Part shown: piece by piece, positions 39,353-47,560 of the stretch
Position numbering within the stretch: the stretch's first letter is position 1
Layout: every line of letters starts with the position of its first letter
From: an uncultured Clostridia bacterium
GTDB taxonomy: Bacteria; Bacillota; Clostridia; Oscillospirales; CAG-272
Assembly: GCA_937884385.1 (NCBI GenBank)
Contig: CALGCW010000123.1
Span: forward strand, 1-64,000
DNA length: 64,000 nucleotides
Direction of reading: 5' to 3'
Program-made: the position numbers and the translations under genes
Notes under the pieces: model-generated
Databases searched by the model: none
Told to the model about the DNA's origin: nothing
Seen by the model: only the letters and a program-made list of their open reading frames with translations

Positions 39353-40735
39353 ATGGAAACAAAAGAACTTAAAGAAAAGCTTTTTTACAAGAAAGCATCG
39401 GTATATGAAAAAGCAACCGACGAATCCATTGACAAGGCTTATGACTTTGCAAAGGATTATATGAAATATCTCGACGACGCCAAAACTGAGCGTGAGGCAG
39501 TAGACGCAGCGATCATAATAGCTGAAGCTGCAGGCTTCAAGCCCTACACGATAGGTCAGAAATTGAGCGTTGGCGACAAATGCTACTATAACAACCGCGG
39601 AAAGAACCTCTTCCTCTTTACCGTCGGAAGTGAGGACCTTGAAAACGGTATCCGCATCTCCGCGGCACATATCGACTCTCCCCGCATCGACCTTAAGCAG
39701 GTCCCCCTTTATGAGGACGAGGGAATGAGCTTCTTCAAAACTCATTATTACGGCGGTATCCGCAAATATCAGTGGCTTGCCCTTCCCCTTGCTATCCACG
39801 GTGTGGTTATCAAGGCTGACGGAACGAGTGTAAACGTAGTGATTGGTGAGGACGAGAGCGATCCCGTTCTCTACATAAACGATCTGCTTCCCCACCTTTC
39901 TCACGGTATGGATACAAAGCCTCTCGGCTCTGCTATCGACGGCGAAAAGCTCAATGTTCTCGTCGGCAGCCGTCCCTACGGTGACGAAGACAATGCAATA
40001 AAGCTTAACACGATGAGGATTCTCAATGAAAAATACGGCATTGTAGAGGAGGACTTCCTTACAGCAGAGCTCTCCATCGTTCCCGCACAAAAGGCAAGAG
40101 ACGTCGGTCTTGACCGTTCCCTCATCGGTGCATACGGTCACGACGACAGAGTTTGCGCATATCCCGCGCTCAAGGCTATAATTGACTCTGCAGACAGTAA
40201 GCACACTCTTATGTGCATCCTTGCAGACAAGGAAGAAACCGGCAGCGACGGAAACACAGGTATGCAGTGTGACTTTATGATGGATCTTATCGATGAGATC
40301 TCTCTCGCTATGGGTGCAAATCCCAGAGTTGTAAGAGCAAATTCAAAATGCCTCTCCGCAGACGTTTCCGCGGCATACGACCCCAACTTTGCAGAGGTAT
40401 TTGAAAAGAGAAACTCCGCACTTCTCTCCTGCGGAGTAGTGCTCACAAAGTACACGGGCTCTCGCGGCAAGGGCGGCACTAACGACGCGCACGCGGAATT
40501 CGTTGGCTTCGTAAGACGTGCAATGGCTGAATACGGCGTTATCTGGCAAAGCGGTGAGCTTGGCAGAGTTGATGTTGGCGGCGGCGGTACGGTCGCAAAA
40601 TTCATCTCCAAGCACAATATCGACGTAGTTGACCTCGGTGTACCCGTAATAGCTATGCACTCCCCCTTTGAGGTCATTTCAAAGGTCGACCTTTATGAGT
40701 CCTATAAAGCATTCTGTGCCTTCTGCAAATTTTAG
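39353..40735 (+). CDS. M18 family aminopeptidase
   Basis: The 460-residue di-zinc aminopeptidase has the metal-site segments AAHIDSPRID, LADKEETGSDG and the late His in VIAMHSPFEV, in the family order. An in-frame GTG at 39323 exists, but GAAAGGA lies before the ATG at 39353, which also gives the typical N-terminus. It is cytoplasmic and probably trims acidic or hydrophobic N-terminal residues from peptides. Confidence 0.93.
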   Translation: METKELKEKLFYKKASVYEKATDESIDKAYDFAKDYMKYLDDAKTEREAVDAAIIIAEAAGFKPYTIGQKLSVGDKCYYNNRGKNLFLFTVGSEDLENGIRISAAHIDSPRIDLKQVPLYEDEGMSFFKTHYYGGIRKYQWLALPLAIHGVVIKADGTSVNVVIGEDESDPVLYINDLLPHLSHGMDTKPLGSAIDGEKLNVLVGSRPYGDEDNAIKLNTMRILNEKYGIVEEDFLTAELSIVPAQKARDVGLDRSLIGAYGHDDRVCAYPALKAIIDSADSKHTLMCILADKEETGSDGNTGMQCDFMMDLIDEISLAMGANPRVVRANSKCLSADVSAAYDPNFAEVFEKRNSALLSCGVVLTKYTGSRGKGGTNDAHAEFVGFVRRAMAEYGVIWQSGELGRVDVGGGGTVAKFISKHNIDVVDLGVPVIAMHSPFEVISKVDLYESYKAFCAFCKF

Positions 40736-40786
40736 TTGATCTGTAAATAAACGATCGGCTATATTTACAGAAAGGACTTAATAATA

Positions 40787-41857
40787 ATGCTTAATAAACT
40801 CAATTTTGCCGAGCAGAGATATATACAGATCGAGGGCGAGATGAACGACCCCGAGATCGCGGCAAATCCGACTGAATTCACAAAAAGAATAAAAGAATAT
40901 AATTCCCTGACCCCAATAATCACAAAATTCAGGGAGTACAAAAAGAATGAGCAAGAGCTCTCCGAGGCATTCGAAATGCTTGACGGCGCAGATGCAGAGA
41001 TCAAGGAAATGATCCAAGAGGAGATCCCCCTGTGCAAGGAAAAGAGCATCACACTTTTCGAGGAGCTCAAAATACTGCTTCTCCCCAAGGACCCCAATGA
41101 CTCCAAAAACGTTATCATTGAGATCCGCGCAGGTGCGGGCGGTGAGGAGGCGGCGCTCTTTGCAGGCGTTCTTTACAGGATGTATACGATGTATGCAGAT
41201 AAGACACGCTTTAAAACGAGCATCGTTTCGTGTAACGAGACCGAGCTCGGTGGCTTTAAAGAGATATGCTTTATGGTCGAGGGTGAGGGCGCGTATTCCC
41301 GCTTCAAATTTGAAAGCGGCGTTCACCGCGTTCAAAGAGTTCCCGAGACCGAGAGCCAGGGTCGAATTCAGACCTCTACTGTCACAGTAGCAGTACTTCC
41401 CGAGGCAGAGGATGTCGACGTTGAGATCAACCCCGCAGACCTCGTTATCGAGACCTGTAAATCGAGTGGCGCGGGCGGTCAGCACATCAATAAGACCGAG
41501 TCCGCCATCCGTATCTACCATAAGCCCACAGGCATCGTTGTATGGTGTCAGGAAGAGCGAAGCCAGCTCAAAAACAAGGACAAGGCAATGAAGATGCTTC
41601 GCACGAAGCTGCTTGATATAAAGCAGCAGGAGCAGGACGAAAAAATATCCTCTGACCGTAAGCTTCAGGTAGGAACCGGAGCACGAAGCGAAAAGATCAG
41701 AACATATAACTATCCTCAAAGCCGTATAACAGACCACAGAATAGGATACACCACGCACTCACTTGAGAGCTTCGTTAACGGTGATATCGACGATATGATC
41801 GATGCTCTTATTACGGCAGACACGGCAGAAAAGCTTAAAAATTCCACCCAAGATTAA
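40787..41857 (+). CDS. prfA: Peptide chain release factor 1
   Basis: The 356-residue class-I release factor recognises UAA and UAG stops. It carries the GGQ loop in SGAGGQHINKTESAIRI and the AGAGGEEAALFA segment. The usual PxT tripeptide reads PET in VPETESQG. GAAAGGAC lies upstream. Its methyltransferase PrmC is encoded far away at 57434 instead of next to it. Confidence 0.97.
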   Translation: MLNKLNFAEQRYIQIEGEMNDPEIAANPTEFTKRIKEYNSLTPIITKFREYKKNEQELSEAFEMLDGADAEIKEMIQEEIPLCKEKSITLFEELKILLLPKDPNDSKNVIIEIRAGAGGEEAALFAGVLYRMYTMYADKTRFKTSIVSCNETELGGFKEICFMVEGEGAYSRFKFESGVHRVQRVPETESQGRIQTSTVTVAVLPEAEDVDVEINPADLVIETCKSSGAGGQHINKTESAIRIYHKPTGIVVWCQEERSQLKNKDKAMKMLRTKLLDIKQQEQDEKISSDRKLQVGTGARSEKIRTYNYPQSRITDHRIGYTTHSLESFVNGDIDDMIDALITADTAEKLKNSTQD

Positions 41858-41858
41858 A

Positions 41859-42890
41859 ATGAATACTAAGATCTTAAGAATTATTGACAAAACTGAATAT
41901 GAGAACAAGCTCGATGAGGCGGCGGCGATAATTCTTAACGGAGGACTTGTCGTCTTCCCCACCGAAACGGTTTACGGACTCGGTGGAAACGCGCTGATCG
42001 ACGGTGCGGCAAAAAGCATATACGCCGCCAAGGGCAGACCAAGCGACAATCCTCTGATCATTCATATAGCGCATCCCGAGGATGCAGAAAAATATGCTCA
42101 CACAACGGAGCTTTATTACGCGCTTGCAAAAGCATTTATGCCCGGTCCACTTACCGTTATAATGCCTAAGCGTGACTGTATTCCCTCATCCGTGACAGGG
42201 GGACTTGATACGGTAGCGGTCAGATGCCCCTCCCATCCCGTAGCACACGCATTGATAGAGAAATGCGGTGTTCCGATCGCCGCGCCGAGCGCAAATATAT
42301 CCGGACGTCCCTCGCCAACAAGCGCGAAATATGTCGAAGAGGATATGCTTGGAAGAGTTGATATGATCATTGACGGCGGTGAGTGTGAGATTGGTCTTGA
42401 GTCGACCATCGTAAAGATCGATGGTGACTCTTTGACTCTTCTTCGCCCGGGTGCCATCACCTACGATGCGCTTTGTTGCGTTTGCGAAAACGTACGTATC
42501 GCGCCCGCAGTTCTGCATCAGCTATCCGAAAACGAAAAGCCCCTTTCTCCCGGCATGAAATACAGGCACTATGCACCGAACGCAAGCTTTGTACTAATTG
42601 ACGGAGAGGATTGCGACACACTTGAATTTTTCAAGAGTGAGCAAAAAGATGGCTGTGCAGTTCTCTGCTACGATGAGGAGCTTGCCTTTCTCGATCCTTC
42701 CCTGACTATCTCTATAGGATCAAAGGATGACCTCGCCACGCAGGCCAAAAGGCTCTTTACATCACTTCGCGAGGCAGACAAGCTTAATGCAGGTACAATA
42801 TACGCCCACCTGCCAAGGCTTGAAGGACTTGGACTCGCGCTATATAACAGAATGATACGCGCCGCGGCGCATACAATAAAGAAGATTTAA
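41859..42890 (+). CDS. tsaC: L-threonylcarbamoyladenylate synthase (Sua5/TsaC type)
   Basis: The 343-residue protein has a YrdC/TsaC domain (about 12-205; GGLVVFPTETVYGLGG, AKGRPSDNPLIIH, APSANISGRPSPTSA) and the extra C-terminal Sua5 domain. It makes the threonylcarbamoyl-AMP used by TsaD for t6A in tRNA; tsaD is at 61439. The open frame runs back into prfA, but the ATG at 41859, one base after the prfA stop, gives the standard N-terminus. No clear Shine-Dalgarno is seen, so translational coupling to prfA is likely. Confidence 0.94.
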   Translation: MNTKILRIIDKTEYENKLDEAAAIILNGGLVVFPTETVYGLGGNALIDGAAKSIYAAKGRPSDNPLIIHIAHPEDAEKYAHTTELYYALAKAFMPGPLTVIMPKRDCIPSSVTGGLDTVAVRCPSHPVAHALIEKCGVPIAAPSANISGRPSPTSAKYVEEDMLGRVDMIIDGGECEIGLESTIVKIDGDSLTLLRPGAITYDALCCVCENVRIAPAVLHQLSENEKPLSPGMKYRHYAPNASFVLIDGEDCDTLEFFKSEQKDGCAVLCYDEELAFLDPSLTISIGSKDDLATQAKRLFTSLREADKLNAGTIYAHLPRLEGLGLALYNRMIRAAAHTIKKI

Positions 42891-42902
42891 AGGACACTTA
42901 AA

Positions 42903-45140
42903 ATGGCTAAAAAAAGCAGTAAAAAAGTTGTTGAAAAAAAGGAAATAATACACAAGCCGGCAATACCGCAGCCGATCACGGAAACGATCGAAAAGAACTA
43001 TATGCCATACGTAATGAGCGTTATAGTTTCGAGAGCAATTCCCGAGATCGACGGTCTTAAGCCTGCCCACAGAAAGCTCCTTTATACAATGTATAAGATG
43101 GGACTTCTCACGGGTCAGCGAACGAAGAGCGCCAACATAGTCGGTCAGACGATGAAACTCAACCCCCACGGTGATGCGGCTATTTACGAAACGATGGTGC
43201 GTCTGACGCGCGGTAACGAGGCTCTGCTTCACCCCCTCGTCGACTCCAAGGGAAGCTTTGGTAAGCAGTATTCCTCGGATATGAAATACGCGGCGTCGAG
43301 ATATACCGAAGCAAAGCTCGACCCCTTCTGCGCAGAGCTTTTCCGCGGAATTGACAAGGATGCAGTGGACTTTGTGGACAACTACGACGGTACTATGCAG
43401 GAGCCCACTCTGCTCCCCACGTCCTTCCCCAACGTTCTCGTCACACCTAATAAGGGTATAGCAGTAGGCATGGCAAGCGAGATATGCTCCTTCAACCTTG
43501 CAGAGATATGCGATGCCACTATTGCCATTCTTCGCAACCCTAAAACTAACACCGAAAAGATACTCGATATCGTTAAAGCGCCCGACTTTCCGGGCGGCGG
43601 TACGATTATTTATAACCGCGACTCTATGCGCCAGGTATATGAAACCGGCTCGGGATCAGTAAAGATACGTGCAAGATACGTCTATGATAAGGCGCAGAAC
43701 TGTATAGATATTATTCAGATCCCCTACTCCACCTCGATCGAGCTTATAATGAAAAAGCTCACCGAACTAATCAAAGAGGGCAAGGTAAAGGAGATAGTCG
43801 ACTTCCGTGATGAGATCGACCTCTCGGGCTTCAAGCTCACTCTCGACCTCCGTCGCGGCACCGATCCCGAAAAGCTTATGGCTCGCTTGTATAAGCTCAC
43901 GCCGCTTGAGGATAGCTTCAAATGTAATTTCAATGTCCTTATCAACGGATCTCCAAGACAGATGGGTATAGTTGAGATACTCAATGAGTGGATAGCCTTC
44001 CGAATGGAATGCTGCCGAAGAGAATTGACCTATGATCTCAATAAAAAGAAAGACAAGCATCACCTGCTTATGGGCCTTGCGCGAATACTTCTTGATATCG
44101 ATAAAGCAATTGCAATCATAAGAGGCACGAAAAAGGACGCAGAGGTCATCCCCAACCTTATGAAGGGCTTTGCGATCGATGAGCTTCAGGCAGATTACAT
44201 TGCAGAGATAAAGCTCCGCCATCTCAATCACGAGTATATCATCAACAAGGTGCAGGAGATAGAAGGACTTGAAAAGGAGATCGCAGAGATAGAAGCCATA
44301 CTCGGCGACCCATTGAAGCTCAAGCGCTATATTGCGGAGCAGCTCGTTGAAGTCAAAAAGAAGTACGGTAAGCCCCGTATGTCTATGATACAGGACGACT
44401 CCGAGATCGAAGAATACGTTCACGAGGAACACGTTGAGAAGAGCGATGTCCACATCTATATGACGCGTGACGGCTATTTCAAACGCATCACACCTCAATC
44501 TCTTCGTGGAAATGACGAGCAAAAGGTCAAGGATGGCGATAAGGTAGTTTTCTCTGCCTTCACCGACACTCTTGCAGAACTTATCATATTCAGCAACCAA
44601 TGCAAGGTCTACAAAGCAAAGGTAAGCGAATTTGAGAATTGTAAGGCAAGCGATATGGGAGAATTCATACCTGCCAAGCTCCAAATGGATACCGCAAGCG
44701 GTGAAAAGCCCATATTCATTCGCGTTCAACCTGATTATCCGGACAAGCAGAATATGGTCTTCATTTTTGAAAACGGTAAAGCCGTAAGAGTACCTATCTC
44801 CGCTTATCAGACGAAAGCAACGAGAAAGAAGCTTGTCGGAGCATACAGCGATGCAAGTCCCATCGTTGCGGCATTCTATGAGGAAGAAAAGAAGCCCTAC
44901 GACCTACTTATCGTTAATAATCAAAAGAAGGCGATAGTAATAAAGACCTCTCTTATTCCTCTTAAAACAAGCCGTTCCTCTGCAGGAACCACGGTATTTA
45001 CCTGCAAGAAGGGGCAAAGGATTACGCTTGCTACCGATAACTTTGCAGAGCATCTTGATAATACGGGATATAAGAAGATAAAGATCCCCGCAACGGGAAG
45101 TGCAATATCAGAAAAAGATATCAAAAAAATTTTTGAATAA
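42903..45140 (+). CDS. parC: Type IIA topoisomerase subunit A (ParC/GyrA family)
   Basis: The 745-residue breakage-reunion subunit has the winged-helix segment LNPHGDAAIYETMVRL, the catalytic tyrosine Y134 in AASRYTEAKL, a long coiled-coil region (about 350-500) and a C-terminal beta-pinwheel-like region (about 510-740). That region lacks an obvious GyrA box, which favours a topoisomerase IV role. The basic N-terminal extension (KKSSKKVVEKKE) is unusual. The ATPase partner (parE) is not adjacent: sua5 precedes it by 12 bases and a 51-codon gene follows. Confidence 0.92.
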   Translation: MAKKSSKKVVEKKEIIHKPAIPQPITETIEKNYMPYVMSVIVSRAIPEIDGLKPAHRKLLYTMYKMGLLTGQRTKSANIVGQTMKLNPHGDAAIYETMVRLTRGNEALLHPLVDSKGSFGKQYSSDMKYAASRYTEAKLDPFCAELFRGIDKDAVDFVDNYDGTMQEPTLLPTSFPNVLVTPNKGIAVGMASEICSFNLAEICDATIAILRNPKTNTEKILDIVKAPDFPGGGTIIYNRDSMRQVYETGSGSVKIRARYVYDKAQNCIDIIQIPYSTSIELIMKKLTELIKEGKVKEIVDFRDEIDLSGFKLTLDLRRGTDPEKLMARLYKLTPLEDSFKCNFNVLINGSPRQMGIVEILNEWIAFRMECCRRELTYDLNKKKDKHHLLMGLARILLDIDKAIAIIRGTKKDAEVIPNLMKGFAIDELQADYIAEIKLRHLNHEYIINKVQEIEGLEKEIAEIEAILGDPLKLKRYIAEQLVEVKKKYGKPRMSMIQDDSEIEEYVHEEHVEKSDVHIYMTRDGYFKRITPQSLRGNDEQKVKDGDKVVFSAFTDTLAELIIFSNQCKVYKAKVSEFENCKASDMGEFIPAKLQMDTASGEKPIFIRVQPDYPDKQNMVFIFENGKAVRVPISAYQTKATRKKLVGAYSDASPIVAAFYEEEKKPYDLLIVNNQKKAIVIKTSLIPLKTSRSSAGTTVFTCKKGQRITLATDNFAEHLDNTGYKKIKIPATGSAISEKDIKKIFE

Positions 45141-45167
45141 AAAATAATAATACAGGAGTATATAGCT

Positions 45168-45323
45168 ATGAGTAAACATAATGACAACAAACCCACTCAG
45201 CAGAGCAAGGCAGTAAGAATTCTTGCTCTCGTTCTCGCAGGTCTTATGATCATCGGTGCAGCAACCGTTGTTATCTCAATACTTGCTTCCCTCGGAGGCG
45301 ACCACGCAGGCCACATCCACTAA
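45168..45323 (+). CDS. 51-residue single-helix membrane peptide with His-rich C-terminus
   Basis: A 52-codon frame begins with ATG after ACAGGAG (spacing nine bases). The product starts MSKHNDNKPTQQSKAV, has one hydrophobic helix of about 25 residues (RILALVLAGLMIIG onward) and ends GGDHAGHIH. The layout, a short basic/polar cytoplasmic end plus one helix, resembles small Firmicutes membrane peptides, but I do not recognise the family. The histidines at the presumably outer end could bind metal. A terminator follows immediately. Confidence 0.72.
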   Translation: MSKHNDNKPTQQSKAVRILALVLAGLMIIGAATVVISILASLGGDHAGHIH

Positions 45324-45324
45324 A

Positions 45325-45356
45325 AAAGATGCGCAACCAAAAGGTTGCGCATCTTT
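45325..45356. terminator. Bidirectional intrinsic terminator
   Basis: A perfect 14-bp stem (AAAGATGCGCAACC with GGTTGCGCATCTTT) and AAAA loop lie directly after the small membrane-peptide gene and overlap the last codons of the converging deacetylase gene. Confidence 0.9.
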
Positions 45357-46128
45357 ATTTCAGCTCATCGAGAGTCGCAAAGCGATATCCCATATCTTTC
45401 AGCTTTACAATCAGATCCTTCATTATGGCGGCGTTAGTTGCCCCCGTAGGATGAAGAAGCATTATTTCTCCGTTGTGAAGATTTCTCTCAATGATATCCA
45501 TAGCGGCTCTTTTGCCCATCTGATTATTGTTGTCCCAATCTGCATACGCAAAGCTCCAGAAAACCGTTCTGTAGCCAAGCTTTTGAGCTTCTTCAAGTAA
45601 GCCTCTATCGAAAGTACCCTCGGGAGGACGGAAAAATTTAGACATTTCCCTACCCGTCAGCTCTCTGTATTTATCTTCAAGCCCGATTATTTCTTCTTTT
45701 ACGGTCTCCTCGTTTTTATTGACGAGGTTTTTATGATTTACCGTGTGATTGCAAACAGAATGGCCACCATCCGCCATACGCTTGATCAGCTCCGGAGCGC
45801 GGTCGATAACGTTTCCGAGAATAAAAAATGAGCCCCTCACACCCTCGGTCTCAAGTGCGTCAAGCACCTTCTCAACGTTTCCGTTTTCATATCCCACGTC
45901 AAACGTAAGATATATCACTCTGTCGCCATCCATATCGGGATAAAGGGTATCAACATACACGCCGCCAAGCTCTTCGATAAAAGAAAAATCGCTGTCAAGG
46001 TCGGGTTGCCTGTGCTCGGCGTTCCGTTTACAGTACCAATAAAACTCCTTAGCCTCAGCTTCCATCACGGGTACTGATATAAAAATCAAAAGAAGCATGG
46101 CTATTATTCTAAAACAGTATTTTTTCAT
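45355..46128 (-). CDS. pdaA: PdaA-like polysaccharide deacetylase
   Basis: The 257-residue NodB-fold protein has a signal sequence (about 1-26). FYWYCKRNAEHRQP is typical of PdaA, which removes acetyl groups from MurNAc before muramic delta-lactam formation in spore cortex. Motif 1 is TFDVGYENGN where most deacetylases have TFDDG and PdaA has TFDNG. Motif 2 is SVCNHTVNH, motif 3 FRPPEGTFD and motif 5 IMLLHP. The stop lies inside the terminator. Function is inferred from family; the motif 1 change may alter metal dependence. Confidence 0.88.
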   Translation of the reverse strand: MKKYCFRIIAMLLLIFISVPVMEAEAKEFYWYCKRNAEHRQPDLDSDFSFIEELGGVYVDTLYPDMDGDRVIYLTFDVGYENGNVEKVLDALETEGVRGSFFILGNVIDRAPELIKRMADGGHSVCNHTVNHKNLVNKNEETVKEEIIGLEDKYRELTGREMSKFFRPPEGTFDRGLLEEAQKLGYRTVFWSFAYADWDNNNQMGKRAAMDIIERNLHNGEIMLLHPTGATNAAIMKDLIVKLKDMGYRFATLDELK

Positions 46129-46285
46129 TTCTTCACCCCCATATTTATTATTTGCTAAAAAAATAATAAAAACAAAGAAAAATATGGATTGTCAAATTTA
46201 TTTGACAAATAATTAACTTTTAATTGAACATTTTGCTGTATAATTAAGGCACAAGAAGTATTATTAAATTGAAAGGAGAATAATT

Positions 46286-46924
46286 ATGTCAAAATACAAT
46301 ATTTTTGCATTGATCCTTGTTATGGTTGTAGTTTCTCTTATTGGCTTTTGCGTGGAAAACGTTTTCATTAGTTTTTCGGTAGGTTATATGAATAACCGCA
46401 ATATGGTACTACCTTTTCTTTGGGGCTACGGCTTGGGAATTTTGGCACTTCTTTTGCTTTTCGGAACTCCCGATGCCCCTAGGTTTATATCAAAAGAGCT
46501 TAATTTTGCCTCACCAATAGGCGGTATAGTGTACTATTTCTGTGTTTCATTCATATGCGTCAGCTTGGGCGAGATGATCTTGGGACATTTGATCGAATAT
46601 ACCTGTGACATTATCTGGTGGGATTATACAAGGATTCCTCTGAACATTACAAAATACACATCCGTGCCCACAAGCCTCGGCTTTGCATCCTTGATAACAG
46701 TCTTTATGAAGTACTGCTTTGAGCCTCTTATTTCTGCATTTTCAAGAATGAATCCCCAGGCTCTTCGCGTACTGGCTATCTGCTTTGTAGTGGCACTGAG
46801 TATAGATATGCTCAACAGCTTGCTTTATATGATAACAAATCATAATACACTCGAGATCTGGCGAATAACCTTCTCAAACAATCCCAAAACAGCAATAAAA
46901 GCTCTCTTTTTACGCAATTGTTAA
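46286..46924 (+). CDS. CmpB-type putative ABC-transporter membrane protein (PF06541-like)
   Basis: The 212-residue protein has about five to six membrane helices. The early NRNMVLPFLWGYGLG segment and WWDYTRIPLN near residue 112 follow the pattern of the ABC_trans_CmpB family, widespread membrane proteins of unknown function in Clostridia. GAAAGGAG precedes the ATG. The stop codon lies within a 10-bp inverted repeat. No ATPase partner is next to it. Confidence 0.8.
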   Translation: MSKYNIFALILVMVVVSLIGFCVENVFISFSVGYMNNRNMVLPFLWGYGLGILALLLLFGTPDAPRFISKELNFASPIGGIVYYFCVSFICVSLGEMILGHLIEYTCDIIWWDYTRIPLNITKYTSVPTSLGFASLITVFMKYCFEPLISAFSRMNPQALRVLAICFVVALSIDMLNSLLYMITNHNTLEIWRITFSNNPKTAIKALFLRNC

Positions 46925-46939
46925 CAAGTGTTAACAATT
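46916..46939. promoter_or_regulatory. Perfect 10-bp inverted repeat before the phosphatidyltransferase promoter
   Basis: AATTGTTAAC and GTTAACAATT are separated by AAGT, and a further TTGTTAA overlaps the -35 element seven bases downstream. No T-tract follows, so a terminator is unlikely. The TTGTTAA half-sites are like those bound by Rex, whose gene is in this window, but the spacing is six rather than the usual four bases. A repressor operator is the best reading. Confidence 0.55.
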
Positions 46940-46945
46940 ATTGAC

Positions 46946-46974
46946 TTGTTAATTCTCAAAAAATATGTTATAAT
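46946..46974 (+). promoter_or_regulatory. Sigma-A promoter of the phosphatidyltransferase/two-component operon
   Basis: TTGTTA (46946-46951) and TATAAT (46969-46974) are spaced by 17 bases. AGGAGG follows at once and the ATG is at 46986, so the mRNA leader is nearly absent. Confidence 0.65.
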
Positions 46975-46985
46975 AGGAGGAAATA

Positions 46986-47540
46986 ATGAAAAATATTGCC
47001 AATATGCTGACTTTTTCCAGAATAATCCTTGCGATAGTTCTGCTTCTGTGCTTTAAGGAAGTGACGCTTGCGTTTATCGTGATATATTTCATAGCAGAGC
47101 TTACGGATATGGTCGACGGAACAATCGCACGCAAAACAGGCTCTTCTTCAAGTCTTGGATCATTGCTTGATTCAATTGCCGATTTTCTTCTTTATTCTTC
47201 CTTAATAAAGATCGTCTTTACCTTAAGGTTGATCAGAAGAAAATATGCAATATGGCTTGTCTGCTCACTTCTGATAGGTCTTTTATCGCCGATAATCAAC
47301 TATATCAGGCACAAAAAGGTATTTTTTATCCATTCGGTAAGCTGCAAGCTTTGCGGAGGCGGATTGCTCCTTGTCCCGTTTGCAATTTACTTCGGCTTTT
47401 TTGAACCGTACTTGGTATTTATGCTGACCATTATGACATTCGCTTTGATCGAGCTCGTGATAATCAGCATCTTTTTAGAAGAACCCGATCCCAACGTCAG
47501 AGGCATCCTTTCATTAGTCAAGAATAGAAAAACAGTATAA
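46986..47540 (+). CDS. CDP-alcohol phosphatidyltransferase family protein (PgsA-like)
   Basis: The 184-residue membrane enzyme contains the complete family signature D-xx-DG-xx-AR-x8-G-xxx-D-xxx-D, seen as DMVDGTIARK followed by GSLLDSIAD, with four to six helices. Such enzymes transfer a phosphatidyl group from CDP-diacylglycerol to an alcohol. It is shorter than housekeeping PgsA and diverged in the C-terminal half, so the acceptor alcohol is uncertain. AGGAGG is six bases before the ATG. The two-component genes follow 20 bases downstream. Confidence 0.85.
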   Translation: MKNIANMLTFSRIILAIVLLLCFKEVTLAFIVIYFIAELTDMVDGTIARKTGSSSSLGSLLDSIADFLLYSSLIKIVFTLRLIRRKYAIWLVCSLLIGLLSPIINYIRHKKVFFIHSVSCKLCGGGLLLVPFAIYFGFFEPYLVFMLTIMTFALIELVIISIFLEEPDPNVRGILSLVKNRKTV

Positions 47541-47560
47541 ACTCTCAAAAGGAGACGTAT

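Noticed and set aside
39317..40204. Reverse open frame (295 codons) opposite the M18 aminopeptidase
   Set aside because: Shadow of a well-supported gene; the Val/Cys-rich product matches no family pattern.
40778..41758. Long reverse open frame (326 codons) opposite prfA
   Set aside because: Antisense to a complete release factor gene; the Leu/Cys-rich translation is typical of a shadow frame.
43767..44729. Long reverse open frame (320 codons) opposite parC
   Set aside because: Antisense to a conserved topoisomerase gene, with no initiation signal or domain.
46916..46939. Inverted repeat as a terminator of the CmpB-type gene
   Set aside because: No T-tract follows and a promoter -35 element begins seven bases later, so an operator is more likely.
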